Below, in pieces: positions 48,070 through 59,746 of a DNA stretch of 64,000 nt. Each line of letters opens with the position of its first letter. The first letter of the stretch is position 1. Both the position numbers and the translations under genes were made by a program. The stretch is taken from positions 372,001 through 436,000 of the forward strand of contig WHVD01000071.1 in assembly GCA_015178975.1 (NCBI GenBank), written 5' to 3'. This DNA is from Hysterangium stoloniferum (lineage: Eukaryota > Basidiomycota > Agaricomycetes > Hysterangiales > Hysterangiaceae). Below the pieces are notes generated by a model that made no database searches, had not been told where the DNA came from, and was given only the letters and a program-made list of their open reading frames with translations.

Positions 48070-48314
48070 ATCACAGGCCCCCATGGAAGTCCTAGCAGTG
48101 GTTGTGGGTTTGTGTGGTATGGGTTTTGGTCCCATTACTTGGATGATGATGGGGGTATGAAAGAAGAAGAAATTTGATTATTTTCAATTTTTATATAGGC
48201 TCTTTGCATTTGAACCTTACCTTCCAGATTACCTGACATCTTGACACTGTGTAACCAGTGAACCTTGACAAGTTCTAGGGCCTCTTTAGGACTTTGGCCT
48301 TGAAGGAAGGGTAC
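48070..48314 (-). pseudogene. Remnant of an opposite-strand accessory gene with its promoter
   Basis: On the minus strand ATG 48135-48133 begins MGPKPIPHKPTTTA, aligning with MGPKPMPRRAMPTAG of element 1. Upstream (48136-48245) the pyrimidine-rich leader TTTCTTCTTCTTT and TATA word CCTATATAAAAA are conserved. A purine tract (GAAGGAAGGGTAC) and an LTR follow at 48315, so this is the 3' end of a third gypsy element whose pol is gone. Confidence 0.7.
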
Positions 48315-48731
48315 TGTTAGGACTGGGAAATCTGCTGGGACCCAGAACTCATCCTATAGTTATCCAACTCTCTATATCATACAAATTAGCCACCAGACTC
48401 TGCCCAGAATCCTGGACCCCTTGTTCCAAATCTGTCCTGGCCTATGTATCTGACATCTGGTTCAGTCTGCCCCTTGTTCTGAATCCGTTTGATGTCTGGT
48501 TTATTGTCTTATTGTATGCCTGTTATGTCTTTTTGTATCTCTGGATATGTAGTACAATAATCTACTAGTCTACATATATAGTCTAGCTACTACATGTACT
48601 TACAATCTGATCAGAAAATCAACTTAGCTTTGACTTAGTATCTGCCCTCAGTGTATTCTCAGAACCCATGGGTTTCCCATCTGGTCCTGTCTGAAGTTGG
48701 ACAATACAATCTTACAAGGGTGAAGCATATA
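48315..48731 (+). repeat. Left part of a gypsy LTR split by a Tc1 element
   Basis: Starts TGTTAGGACTGG right after the purine tract. The leader part (CTTACAAGGGTGAAGCATA) is interrupted at a TA. The LTR resumes at about 49676. Confidence 0.8.
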
Positions 48732-49675
48732 CAGTGACCCAAAAAAGCATCCGAATGTTTGGTGAAATTGGAAAAATGGGTTTGCAGCTCCAGAAATAAA
48801 ATAGATAGAATTCTGAATAAATCAGAGGTAAGAGGTATACATCTGACCTACATGATGACAGAGCATGACATCATAGCTTTCCTTATCAGGGAAATAGGAA
48901 ATGAACAATGGACATGGTGCATCTGGACATTTTTTTGCTCTGTCAACTGATACATGAAACTCAACTAAGGTTCATATAACTGTAGGAATTTCTGGTTAGG
49001 TTCAACAATGTCATGTGACCACATGTTTAAATAACACATTTACATGAACCTTTGCCTCAATTCACCCCCCCACCATATGATGAAGAAGCACTCTACTGAA
49101 ACAAGGCTTTCTGTCATTTCTCTTCTCCAGGAGGGTCACTCCTGCAGAACAATTGCTTCTAAACTTCATATTGGGCACTCTACAGTATCAGAAATTCACT
49201 CCCAACTCCCTGGTCCACTTCCAACACCTTCCAGAGGTTGTCGTCCCAAACTCTCCCCCAGGGATCATCACCACCTGGCTCATTCTATCACCTCTGGACA
49301 GGTTGATAATGCCTCCCAAGCCAAGTCCCACCTCTCCCTCAATGTCTGCACACAGACAATTAGAAATGCTTTGAAGAAAGAGAATTTGAAGGCTGTGGTG
49401 AAGGCCAAAAGACCTCTTCTTGCCTGTCGACACATCAAGGCTCAATATGAGTTTGCTATCAAGTACCAGCATTGGACTGAGGATGACTGGTTTAGGGTTA
49501 TCTTCTCAGATGAGACCAAAATCAATCATTTGGCCTCTGATGGGAGGTTGTGGGTATGGAAAAGACCAGGTTCTGCACTCACTCAGCAGCATATCAATGG
49601 AACTATCAAATTTGAAGGGGGGGGTATAATGATTTGGGGATGTATGACAGCACATGGTGTGGGGTACATGTGCAA
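48732..49675 (+). mobile_element. Tc1/mariner element, 3' part deleted
   Basis: The left terminal repeat begins CAGTGACCCAAAAAAGCATC after a TA dinucleotide, as usual for Tc1 elements. The transposase follows and breaks off mid-domain at the junction with the LTR remainder. No right terminal repeat exists. Confidence 0.85.
49077..49675 (+). pseudogene. Tc1-type transposase, C-terminally truncated
   Basis: Open frame (from 49044 or ATG 49077). It has an N-terminal helix-turn-helix (TRLSVISLLQEGHSCRTIAS, then GHSTVSEIHSQLPG), GCRPKLSPRDHHHLAHSI, LNVCTQTIRNALKKENLK and the start of the DDE domain, VIFSDETKINHLASDGRLWV, with the first catalytic Asp. It stops after MIWGCMTAHGVGYMCKM, so the second Asp and the Glu are lost. 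It would excise and insert at TA sites; this copy cannot. Confidence 0.9.
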
Positions 49676-49749
49676 GATGAAGCCAAGTCCTTTCCTGGAA
49701 CTTCTGTAGGTTTCCCCTAGAGACCCACCTGTGAGCCCCACACTTAACA
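49676..49749 (+). repeat. Right end of the split LTR
   Basis: GATGAAGCCAAGTCCT, then CCCCTAGAGACCC and the end CACACTTAACA at 49749. It joins the Tc1 coding region directly. Confidence 0.8.
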
Positions 49750-51640
49750 ATCTGCCCCTCCACTACAAATATTTTCATGCCTCTTACATAAATATCACTA
49801 TAACTAGACCTTTTTTTATTTCAGAACATAAGTTATTAGGGAATCAAATCACAAGGTCAATTCTCTGACTCAAATCCATTTTTCCCTGATCTTCAAGCAA
49901 CTATACAGTGCATCTTGACTGTGACTGACACTACAATTTGCATCTTCTCTTCTCTTTCTTTACATAATCTACATTGTACTTGATCACCCAATACATACTC
50001 TACTATACTTTGAGAGTCAGTATTGTTTATACATAGAGTGATAATTAACATGAGTCTTTATATAAAGGGACTATGTATGTGATTGTGGGATAATAGTTTT
50101 TTAGCTGCCATTGATACAGCAGCTGGGTCTTGCAAAGTAAAATGCAGATTTTTACATTTCTGTCAATAATCAATGGTATCAAAGGCAATGACAGCCTTAT
50201 GTTCTATTATTGCTGTATAAAATTGACAAAGGTATGATTGGGATAATCCTTCAAATGAAATTCCCAAGCATCTCTATGAAGTGGTGCCATATTACAGTGG
50301 GAATCAGAAATAATAGGGAAGCCAGAAATGAAGAGTCCAATGACAATGCAGAACTGGAGATGCCAGCAGGAACTGGTGAGGGGCAGGAGAGGGTGTCATT
50401 CTCACCAAGCCATCTTAGGCAGATCTCTTAGTAGGATAAGAAGCAGCATCATGCTTGGTGCTGTCCCCAAGTCCAGCATTTGTGCACTTGATATAAAATG
50501 GCCTGAGTGCATTTCCACAAACTAAAATGACCACAAGATATTTTATTATTATCAGAGTTAAGGTGATTGGAATTAAGATTGGATGGCCTGAGACAGGGAT
50601 GATTCATGAGATATTGTGCTTAAAGATAGGAGTCAATAACACACCACTGGAAGTAGTCCCCATGAGTCATCTCTGAGAGCCATTTCATATGAAAGGCAAA
50701 GTGGTAATTCAGCGGTGCATATTAATCATACTCTTGATGAGCATTGAAGGAAAAGGTAAATGATAATACCCAAGATAAATGTTGTGGTGGCAAAAATATT
50801 ACCACTTGCTAGAAAATGTGCATGGAGGATGCTAACATAGTGAGAAAGAGACCAATAGAAGGAGTCAAAAGTTAGAAATTCATTCAATGTGGACTTAGGC
50901 TATTTAGCTGGGATCCATGTACATATGCAGCTTTGGATATTGATTCTGATCAGGAATTCCAGACAATTGCCAGCACCATCAATTTTTCGACTTTGAGGAA
51001 ACATGTAAGCAAATGTGATGCACCAGATCCATTAAACCTGGCAGGGGGTGGCACAAATGACCCTGGGAGTTGCTACATATCCAGAGCAGAATATTCCATC
51101 CCAAAGTTGGGGCAGTGAATGTGAAGGGCTGCTGAGGTGGCATGTCCTGAAATGTAGAAGCTAGTTGAGGCTGCACATGGGTTTTCAAGCAGGGTGGGTG
51201 GCTGTGGTGGTTGAAAGTGATAATTCTGTTCAGGTGACACATAAGCCAATTGTTTTTGATGGAAAACAGTAATATGAGAGGCCATAGCTTCATATTGAGC
51301 TGTTGGCTTAAACAGAATATTAAAAAGGTTGGATGCAGTGAGTGTGAGCATGACATTATTGTCTGGATGTGGATTTGGGGAGGGGGAGAATGACATCAGC
51401 AGGGGATGAGATCAATGCCTCATTTGTGAAATTTGGGTGTGTGAAATGCATTGAGATATGATGGACATGAGCAAAAGATGTTGTATGACTAAGTAACTAT
51501 ACAGTAGTTATTTATCTATTTACAAACTTTATTAACATGAGACTGCAAGATTATTAGTTAAATATATCAAATATCAACACACACTCTTAATCAAAGCTTT
51601 TGAAAAAGAGTCCTTAAGTGTAAATCACCATAGCTGTACA
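49750..51640. other. No secure gene
   Basis: Frames of 60-125 codons occur: 50979-51396 minus in two frames, Pro/Gln-rich; 50560-50740 plus, with IKIGWPETGMIHEILCLK. None carries a recognised motif. They may be old transposon remains. Confidence 0.35.
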
Positions 51641-51689
51641 TACACCCATTCCACATTCCACAGTATTGCTAACATTGATGACATCACTA

Positions 51690-52060
51690 CAAGTGGCAAT
51701 GTTGGTATAGGTGGAATTCTCAGGGCTCAGACAGTCGAATTGGTATTGACCATGTCCCTCACAATTAAAACATGAAACATTTGGTTGGCATTTAGTTGTA
51801 TAGCCACATGGAGTAGAAAATGCCTCAGCATTGTAGTTCTTGCTAGGAATAAATACAATGTGAGGGCCTAACTGATGAGATTATTCATTGAGTAAACAAC
51901 TAATACAACATAGTCAAGTGTGAGTTGTTCCAGTGGGACTGCATCTAAGCTGACGACAAACTTGTCATATGCCTCATTATACCATTGGCCATTGGTAAGT
52001 ACCAAAATTGTTTCTTCATCTTCATGAGTTTTCAGCAAGTGACAGATGGTATTATCAATG
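51690..52060 (-). pseudogene. gag: Ty1/copia gag relic
   Basis: Minus strand: DEETILVLTNGQWYNEAYDK, FVVSLDAVPLEQLTLDYVV resembles the end of a copia Gag (UBN2-type) domain. In another frame TKCQPNVSCFNCEGHGQYQF, DCLSPENST is a zinc knuckle in which the expected His is Gln. Stops and shifts are present and no pol was seen nearby. Confidence 0.62.
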
Positions 52061-52369
52061 TCAGTGGTTGGAGGGGTAGTTGCATGGCTGAGATGCTGTG
52101 CAGCATGCTTTACTGAGGCAATTCAATGTGGCATACTTTGCAACTTGTCTTTGTTTATGGTAATGAAATGGAAACAAGAACAAGTGGAGATGCAAATCTA
52201 CGGACAACATGGACCTGACACAAGTTTTCCCAAGAGATGACAGGGTCATTTTTATGGAGGTGAGGGATTTGTTCGGGTCCAACGCTGAGAGTGAGTTCTG
52301 ATTGTGCAAGTTGTCGTTTTTGGATAAATGCGCAGACCAGTTTCGAAGGGTAGGCCACCAACAGTGTCT

Positions 52370-53970
52370 TCGCGGCAGGCCGGGTCGAAGCCAGGCAAGC
52401 CCTTCGACATCGGAGTTAGTAGCCCAGTATTGACTTCCTGCAAAGAAATGTACAGAGGTGTTAGTCTCTAACTTATGCAATATATAGGATACTAGACAAC
52501 TCATTGAGTGCTAATTTTGAACATTCCCGAAGGTCCACCATCCAATCTTGAGTCGGCTCAGTACTATGTCAAATTGCCGGGGGTGGGTGCTGACGCAGTC
52601 GTGCCTCGGTTACGGGACTGAAGAAATTGCGTTAGACGAGACCAAAACAAATGAATGCTACGTACTTCAGCAGTCAGGAATTGCAAGCAAGGCCTTGCGT
52701 GGATTCCCCGTTTCACCAAGCCGCTGAAAGACGAAGAAAGAGGGAAGATAACATTAGAAAGGACTACGACCGTTTAAGAGATGGTCGTGCGTTTAATTAT
52801 CCACCACGCAGCACCTCCTCAGTGACGTCCCACGTGCTTTCACAGTAGGTATTCGGCCTAGGAAACTCCGAAGACACAGCTGAACGATATTGAATGGGTC
52901 AGCATAACGAGAAAGGTGATAAACAACGCACCCCGTTCTCAAAGATACGAGCCAGAACCAACCGAGTGACTCCACTAGCCCATGAACCAGAGAAATGGAT
53001 AAAACGAAAGAAGTAGAATATCAAAAGAAAGAACAAGGAGGAGAAGGAGAACTGGTAAAAAAAGAAGTATTTCTGGCCTCTGACACTACTACTCGTCCGC
53101 CGCTGCCCTTACCATTCGTCCAAGGCTTCCTCCCCTCTTGCCCTCTATTTCTGCCGTCGGTTACTTTGTGGTGGATGTGCAGCCGGAGGCAATGGTTTCA
53201 TCCGAGTAGCTAGAGGTCCGCCAAGTGCCTTTGCCGAACGTTGCGGTGGGTATTTGGACGTGCGGGGCTGGTTTTCCAACCTGTTACCACTCAAGTTCAG
53301 GCGTAAGTGCTGTCTCACTGAGGCAGTCGGCGCCCGCCTAGATGATTAAAGGTGAGTGTCATCGCCAAAATTAAAGAAACGAAATATTACGTGTCTGACG
53401 ATTCTCCTCTGTCATTGAAGGCCTTGTCTCGCCTCGCCTTCCTCTTTCTCTTATAATGGGGTTGAGGTTTTGACGAGTTATGTGTGAAATGCTTTGTCCT
53501 GTTAAGAAGTCAATGTTAGTTGGTGTAAGAAATATAGCCGATGGGACTCACCCGCAAGCCGAAGATGTTCCCGCCCCGGAGGACGGATTGTTTGAGACAT
53601 GCTAACCATCACTATGTCCTTTATACCGACGCCGACTCTTCGGGTTGTGCATTGATGCAGGCGACCCGTCAGATTCGGCGTCGTCCTGTTAGTTGGTGTC
53701 AGAAATATGGCCGACAGGATTCACCTGCAACCCGAAGACGTTCCCGCCCCGGAGAACGGATTGTTTGAAACATGCTAACCATCACTATGTCCTTTATACC
53801 GATGCTGACTCTTCGGGGTGTGCATTGATGCAGGCGACCCGTCAGATTCGGGTCGTCCCGGTAAAGACGCCTGGGATGGCCATCTGTCAGAGACTTTGTG
53901 CTTGGTGACACTTTAGGAGCTGCCGTCGCTAGGGTGATCGTCAGTTTTGCCAAAAATAATTGATAAAATT
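52370..53970. repeat. Third, diverged partial copy of the arm (same orientation as arm A)
   Basis: Parallels 42490-43990 (GCAGGCCGGGTCGAAGCCA; GTGCTTTCACAG.AGGTATTCGGCC; GACGTTCCCGCCCCGGAG words) with many substitutions. It contains an internal ~177-bp tandem duplication at about 53515-53690 and 53695-53850. The last exons of the modular gene are readable on the minus strand (TLATAAPKVSPSTKSLTDGH). At one place it keeps an open frame (RLNLSGNRLENQPRTSKYPP) where both main arms have TGA. Confidence 0.75.
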
Positions 53971-56441
53971 TTGCTTACCAATGCACCGCCGGTACGTGTA
54001 GAGATCATTTCGGATTCGACAAAAAGCGGAGCTCAACTCCTCACACATCATTTGAGTATAACATGCTCTGTATTATTGACTGAAGACTAATACGCTATCT
54101 ACTAATACGCTATCTAGAGCCGCAGACAGAGCTCTCAGGTAAAACAGCCAGCCCAATGTTGTTGTGATCTTGCGGCTTACGTGTCTCGACCAAGTCACGC
54201 GCGAAATTTCACAAGGGGGATATATTTTGTACGGCACGTGATCTCTTGTCATTAATATGGTTTATAGAGTTGGGTTCTCTTCGCCAATCATAAGCTTACA
54301 AGTGAAATTCGCGAATCATGTGTCCTGCTGATTGTCGAAACTTCGTCACAAGGTATTATCCGGATTGGTTACATCTGTGGAGTGTTTAGATGCAACAGAT
54401 GTGCAAAGAGCCTCATGATAGATAATTCAGGGAAAATTCGGGGGTAACTCACAACCGGAAACGCCATGCCCAGCCGATGGTAGGAACTGGACTTTGGCAT
54501 ACATAGCACGATGCCCCGATGGGCGGGGCGCATCTTTAATTTCGTTGCAACTGCTGGCGGAAGCCAAACAAAGGCTGTACAGTCACGAGCTCACTTGGGT
54601 GAAATCGGGAAGATAAGGAGGTGGGGCTTCGATCCCGGCGGGGCGCCCAATGTTGCCGAAATTCAGCTGCAAGGCAAACGACGCTGAAAGAGACAGTTTG
54701 TTGAGGAAATTGTGGTCGCACAACGTACAAGAGTGTCGCTTGAAGTCTTACATCCTAATGTCGACTTGTTCCTGGGAAGGTGGAATAGCTCTCTTTTGCG
54801 TTTTCTACGAGTTTGCATGAGTTTTCCTTATGTTTGGGTTAAAAACCAAGTCAGGCTACGCGGGCGCAACCCATCAAAAATCGACGGTTATTCAAATAGG
54901 TGGCATTTTCGCCGGTTTTGACTTGTACAATGGAAACAATAGATAAGTCGAAGTTTGACGTGAATGGATGCCATCGCTTCGCCCAAACTGGGCGGCTAGG
55001 TCAGACATGGGCTTTTAACATTCCTTGACAAGAAATCCATATCGATCGCGCGAGATAAGTCACGAGTCAACATCCATTTCAGAGTCGCTTAAAATTGAAC
55101 GGTACAAACGTAGGTAACGTTCTTACAGAAACAGCGCCCGTCGCTACTCGCCTACTTTACCCTTTCGCATTATCGTACACACTTGCTTATCTCGTCTCGA
55201 TATCGATGTATAACGCTGGTATAACCTCCCAAGGCTGTGTATTTGAGCACCTTGTTATGAAGAATCCGCGCAATTAATATGCAAAGCCCATATACCCAAC
55301 AAATCCGCGGATGAATTGACGCTACCCAATCATCGCGCGCATATTTGACTAGGAATATAAATTTTTAACGTATCAGTTAATCTATCTCCTACCGAAGGGC
55401 TTCACCATGCTAGCAATCCCCCTGCCATCTTTAGCCCCACCTGATGTCGTGTCACAGGTTTAATGTTATACCAAGTCAATGCACTACCGATGCCATAGAC
55501 CCTACGACTACCCCAGTCAAGAAGGAGGGTAGGTAGTCAACGAATTTCCACTCGGCCTCCATAGATATAAACACCAATACATGTTTCTCGTCATTATACA
55601 GTCTCCACACTTGAGCCATGTATTTCGGCTGTTTCAGCCCTCCTGGCGATCCTCCACCATTTGATGGGTACTCCAAGCCTCGTGTGATTGTGACCAGTGT
55701 GACCACTCGTAGTGGAGAAAGAAGCCAAGCTAAAAATAGAGTCGATGTCTCCGTATTAAATCCACAATTCAAAAAGCAGGGGCAAATAAAGAATTTGATC
55801 CCCGAGACGTCCGAAAATCCGCTCAAATCCTATACACGAGTCACGTAGCACAGCCCACGGCCTCCCATGACCGACATGAACATTAGCGACTTGCTTATCA
55901 TGGGTCCCAAAGGCACCCATGTCAGATTAAGCGCCATCAAGAAGCATCCTTCCACCGCTTAAAACAGGCGATCCCGATCACACATCGATGCTTCATTTCT
56001 CAACCGTCTGGTCTTAAAACAATAAAGATAAATACTCTTATTTTTGTCCATAAATAATTCAGAATTATCGTCATTCCGCTGATGTCAAAAGGAAAAAAAA
56101 ATAGTTCACCAATTTGTACTTTGTCCATACTCAGTGGGGTGATCCCTGATTTAACCCATGTATACCCAAACTATCACCAAACCTATCATGTCAGAAGGTG
56201 ATTCACTGACTGACACATTGATTCGTACAAGTACTTCATTACAAGCTTATTGAACCATTGTAGTTTGTGCATTGACATTAACCCAACCCATACTTTTTTT
56301 TTTAATACATAATCAACGGAATTTTATAGCTTGATCTATCTTAAGAAAACGCGTCAGGCTGTGCGGGACACTTGACAATCATTATTCATTGCCTTAATAA
56401 ATATTTATACAAACTGCCCAGCATTTCTTGATCTTCCAAGT
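53971..56441. other. Unassigned region before the modular gene
   Basis: Open frames at 55476-55826 (minus; YMAQVWRLYNDEKHVLVFIS, then a hydrophobic TGVVVGSMASVV) and 55618-55848 (plus) look partly protein-like. No motif decides between strands. Could hold 5' exons or the promoter of the gene starting at 56442. Confidence 0.3.
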
Positions 56442-59400
56442 GTGGATGCATGGTTCCTAATGCTATCAATTGATATTTTTGGCGCTCTAATATTGCCCAT
56501 TGGTATAGCCTTGTTCCTTACCACCCCACCACCGAATCCCAAAATCATAACTTTCACAACAACGATGAAGCCACTCAGCTTCACCAAAACTATTGTGGTC
56601 CGGAGTGGAATCACTCTGACGGCCGTGATAATCCTAGCAATGTTCCTGTGTTTGTACGTGTATCTGCCCTTCTTTCTCCCATTCCACCATACTCATATTA
56701 CTGCCACAGCACCAATGTCAACACCGCCTTGCAAAGAATATTATCAGTAATCCTTCACCACTGCGTCTCGGATACGCAGTTCAAGGTGTTGGATATACTG
56801 ACGGATATATCCATATTACTTGGCTACCAGCTCCCGCGTTTCAACCAAGGTTTCAGGCCCGTCGCGGCTGCCGTCACAGGATTCAAGCTATTGGCAAACA
56901 TCGAGTTAAACCTAGAGCAGGCTGCAAGGTTGTTTGGTTTGCTTCCAGTGAGTGACATGAAACACTCCTTATATTCGGTTTGCTACAACGATGTGTGAGT
57001 GGCGGTGGCTATTATTTGTTGCCTGTGATGTTGTCACTTACCGGTTACGTTCCCGTTAGATTGCATCCATTCTCAAAAGGCACCCTTGCCACGGTGTTGA
57101 TAAGCAAGGCATTCAAAGGCGAACCTAGCAGCGTCGCGAACCTGCCACACGCCCTGCGTGTACACGTCGAGGAGACGATCTGTCGTGAGCTCAAGCAACG
57201 GTCAGTGTTATATGCAGCGATCAATAGTGAGATACTTGACAATGATTTTCATAGACATGCTGCGGTGATCGGCGATGCGTGTATTGCCTTGATATACATC
57301 GCTTTCGTATTCACGCTGTTCTGCGCCATCGTCTATTTCATATACTCTCGTTTTCAAAACGCGCACGTGGCTGATCGCGCACCGGCGGTGGATGACGGGA
57401 ATTTCGAGGGCATTGACCCGGCTGATCACCCACCCGCTGTGGATGCGGGTCATGTCGGGGGCATCCCGGATGATCACCCACCCGCTGTGGATGACAGGAA
57501 TGCCGAGGGCAACGACCCGGCCTATAACTCGTCTGCTGTGGATGACGGGGACGTCGAGGGCACCCACGCCGATTCCGACTCTACCCCTCGTATCTCGTGG
57601 GAAGACAAGGGAAAGGGAGTCGATCCAAGAGAGTATGGGCCCCTTATGCTGGATGGGTCATTGTTCACAGGCTCGTATTCCCAGCACTTGCAAGGTTTGT
57701 CCGACGCGTGTAATTAATGACATCATATACTGACTTAATTTGAGCAGGACCCAATACTGGCACGTTCCATCCCCACATCGTTCCCAAGGCGAATACCACC
57801 ATCCGCCCCAAGTCACAAACTGCCGGTCATGAAATTGTCGATGTGGATGACGGTCAAATCAAAGGCTCCGATGAAGATTCGGACTATACCCCACGTATCT
57901 CGTGGGAAGACAAAGGGAAGGGGGTCGACCTTGGAGAGTATGGCCCTCTCATGCTGGATGGATCCCTGTTCACAGGATCATTTGCCCAGAGCATTTGCAA
58001 GGTTTGTCCGACATCATTTAATTAATGTAATCGTATATTTATTTGACTTAATTTAAACAGGACCTAACGATGAGACACTCCATCCCCACATCAGTCCCAA
58101 GACCAATACCCAAGTCACAAACTGCCGGTGATGATGGATCGGAGTATATGGTACCGGGTGCGTGTGGTTTATTTTTACTTTTCATAATATATTACTTAAC
58201 TGTCCTACTATTCACAGAATCCTCCCTTATCCACCACCATGATGAAGCTACTGATCAGAAAGTGTTCGCCAGTGAGAGCACGCAGACAGACTTGTCTCCA
58301 GCATTTGGTTCGTACACTTCATCCCTTTGCCCGGATCTTTAAAAACTCATCAAAATCCGCGATAATTGCAGATATGCCTGTGACAGCGTTGCTCCCGGTT
58401 GTCCCATTCGTTCACCATGCTGTGTCTTGCCAACTCGACCCCTCGCACGCTAGCGCTACCCCCACCGCGATGGTCAGTGAAGGGATCAATAATCATGGAT
58501 ACGGACAAGGTAGTTACTCCTTAATTCCTGATGGATTGGAGTATATGGTACCGGGTTCGTGTGGTTTATTTTTACTTTTCATAATATATTACCTAACTGT
58601 CCTACTATTCACAGAATCTTCCCTTCTCTACCACGACGATGAAGCCACTGATCAGAAAGTGTTCGCCAGTACGAGCACGCAGACAGACTTGTCTCCAGAA
58701 TTTGGTTCGTACACTTCATCCCTTTGCCCGGATTTATAAAAACTCATCAAAATCCGCGATAATTGCAGATATGCCTGTGACAGCGTTGCTCCCGGTTGTC
58801 CCATTCGTCCACCATGCTGTGTCTTGCCCACTCGACCCCCCGCACGCTAGCGCTACCCCCACCGCGATGGTCAGTGAAGGGATCAATAATAATGGAAACG
58901 GACAAGGTAGTTACTCCTTAATTCTAATGTGTCATTGACTAAATTGGTATTTTGTGCAAATATAGAAGTTTATGCAGACACGTCGTCTAGGGGCATCTGG
59001 GGCGGCTCATCATCTAGTACGCAGTACGTTGCACCATTCTTTTCTCTCATACGTCCTTAACTCTCATTAAATGCAGGAGCTGTCCTCATACGACGGTACT
59101 TGGCACGGTGTGCTTGCCGGACGAGCTTCTGAGCAGCCCGGATCCTGTGCCGAGGCCAAGGTCTTCACCTCCTGACTTCCCTGACTTCCCTGACTTCAAA
59201 TATCAAGAAATACCTCGTTAGTTGTGACTTATTTTAATACCAAATTAAACACAAAAGTGACGACCACCCTAGCGGTCGCAGCTCCTAAAGTGACACCAAG
59301 CACAAGCTCTCCGACTGATGGACATCCCAGGCGTCCTGACCGGGACGAAGCCGAATCTGACGGGTCGCCTGCATCAATGCGCGACCCTAAGAACCAGCGC

Positions 59401-59746
59401 CGGTATAAAGGACATGGTGATAGTTCGCATGTCTCACACAATCCGTCCTCCGGGGCGGGAACGTCTTCGGGTTGCAGGTGAATCCTGTCGGCCATATTTC
59501 TGACACCAACTAACATTGATTTCTTAGCAGAAAAAAGCGTTTCAAACATAAATCGTTAACACCTCAGCCCCATTACGATACAAAGAGAAAAGAGAGGCGA
59601 GACAAGGCCTTTAATAACAGAGGAGAACCGCCAACACGGTTAGACAAGTATGATTTCGTGTCATTAATCTTGGCGATTATACTTACCTGTTACCATCTAG
59701 GCAAGTGGCTAATGCCTCGGTGCGACAGCACTTACGCCTGATCTGA
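56442..59746 (+). CDS. Modular, membrane-anchored acidic protein with repeated exons (arm B), unknown family
   Basis: Exon 1 56442-56653 (MDAWFLMLSIDIFGALILPI, hydrophobic) joins in phase to an exon at 56710 (NTALQRILSVILHHCVSDTQ). The next junction is unsure. A later exon to 57694 has a membrane segment (ACIALIYIAFVFTLFCAIVY) followed by acidic PAVDDG repeats and SWEDKGKGVD. From there all GT-AG junctions and phases fit: 57748-58001, 58061-58157, 58218-58307, 58372-58509, 58615-58704, 58769-58906, 58966-59023, 59077-59216, 59258-59477, 59528-59647, 59701-59746 (TGA). Two exon types (EYGPLMLDGSLFTGS; and the pair ESSL.HHDEATDQKVFAS / MPVTALLPVVPF) are duplicated. The protein appears to have up to three membrane segments and a long hydrophilic, Ser/Pro/Arg-rich C-terminus. 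Everything after the membrane segment is inside the inverted repeat. No homologue recognised; the function is unknown. Confidence 0.62.

Noticed and set aside
53541..53908. Apparent repeated protein with HHYVLYTDADSSGCAL
   Set aside because: It resembles an RNase H motif by chance. It arises from the tandem duplication of a modular-gene exon read in antisense, and no pol context exists.
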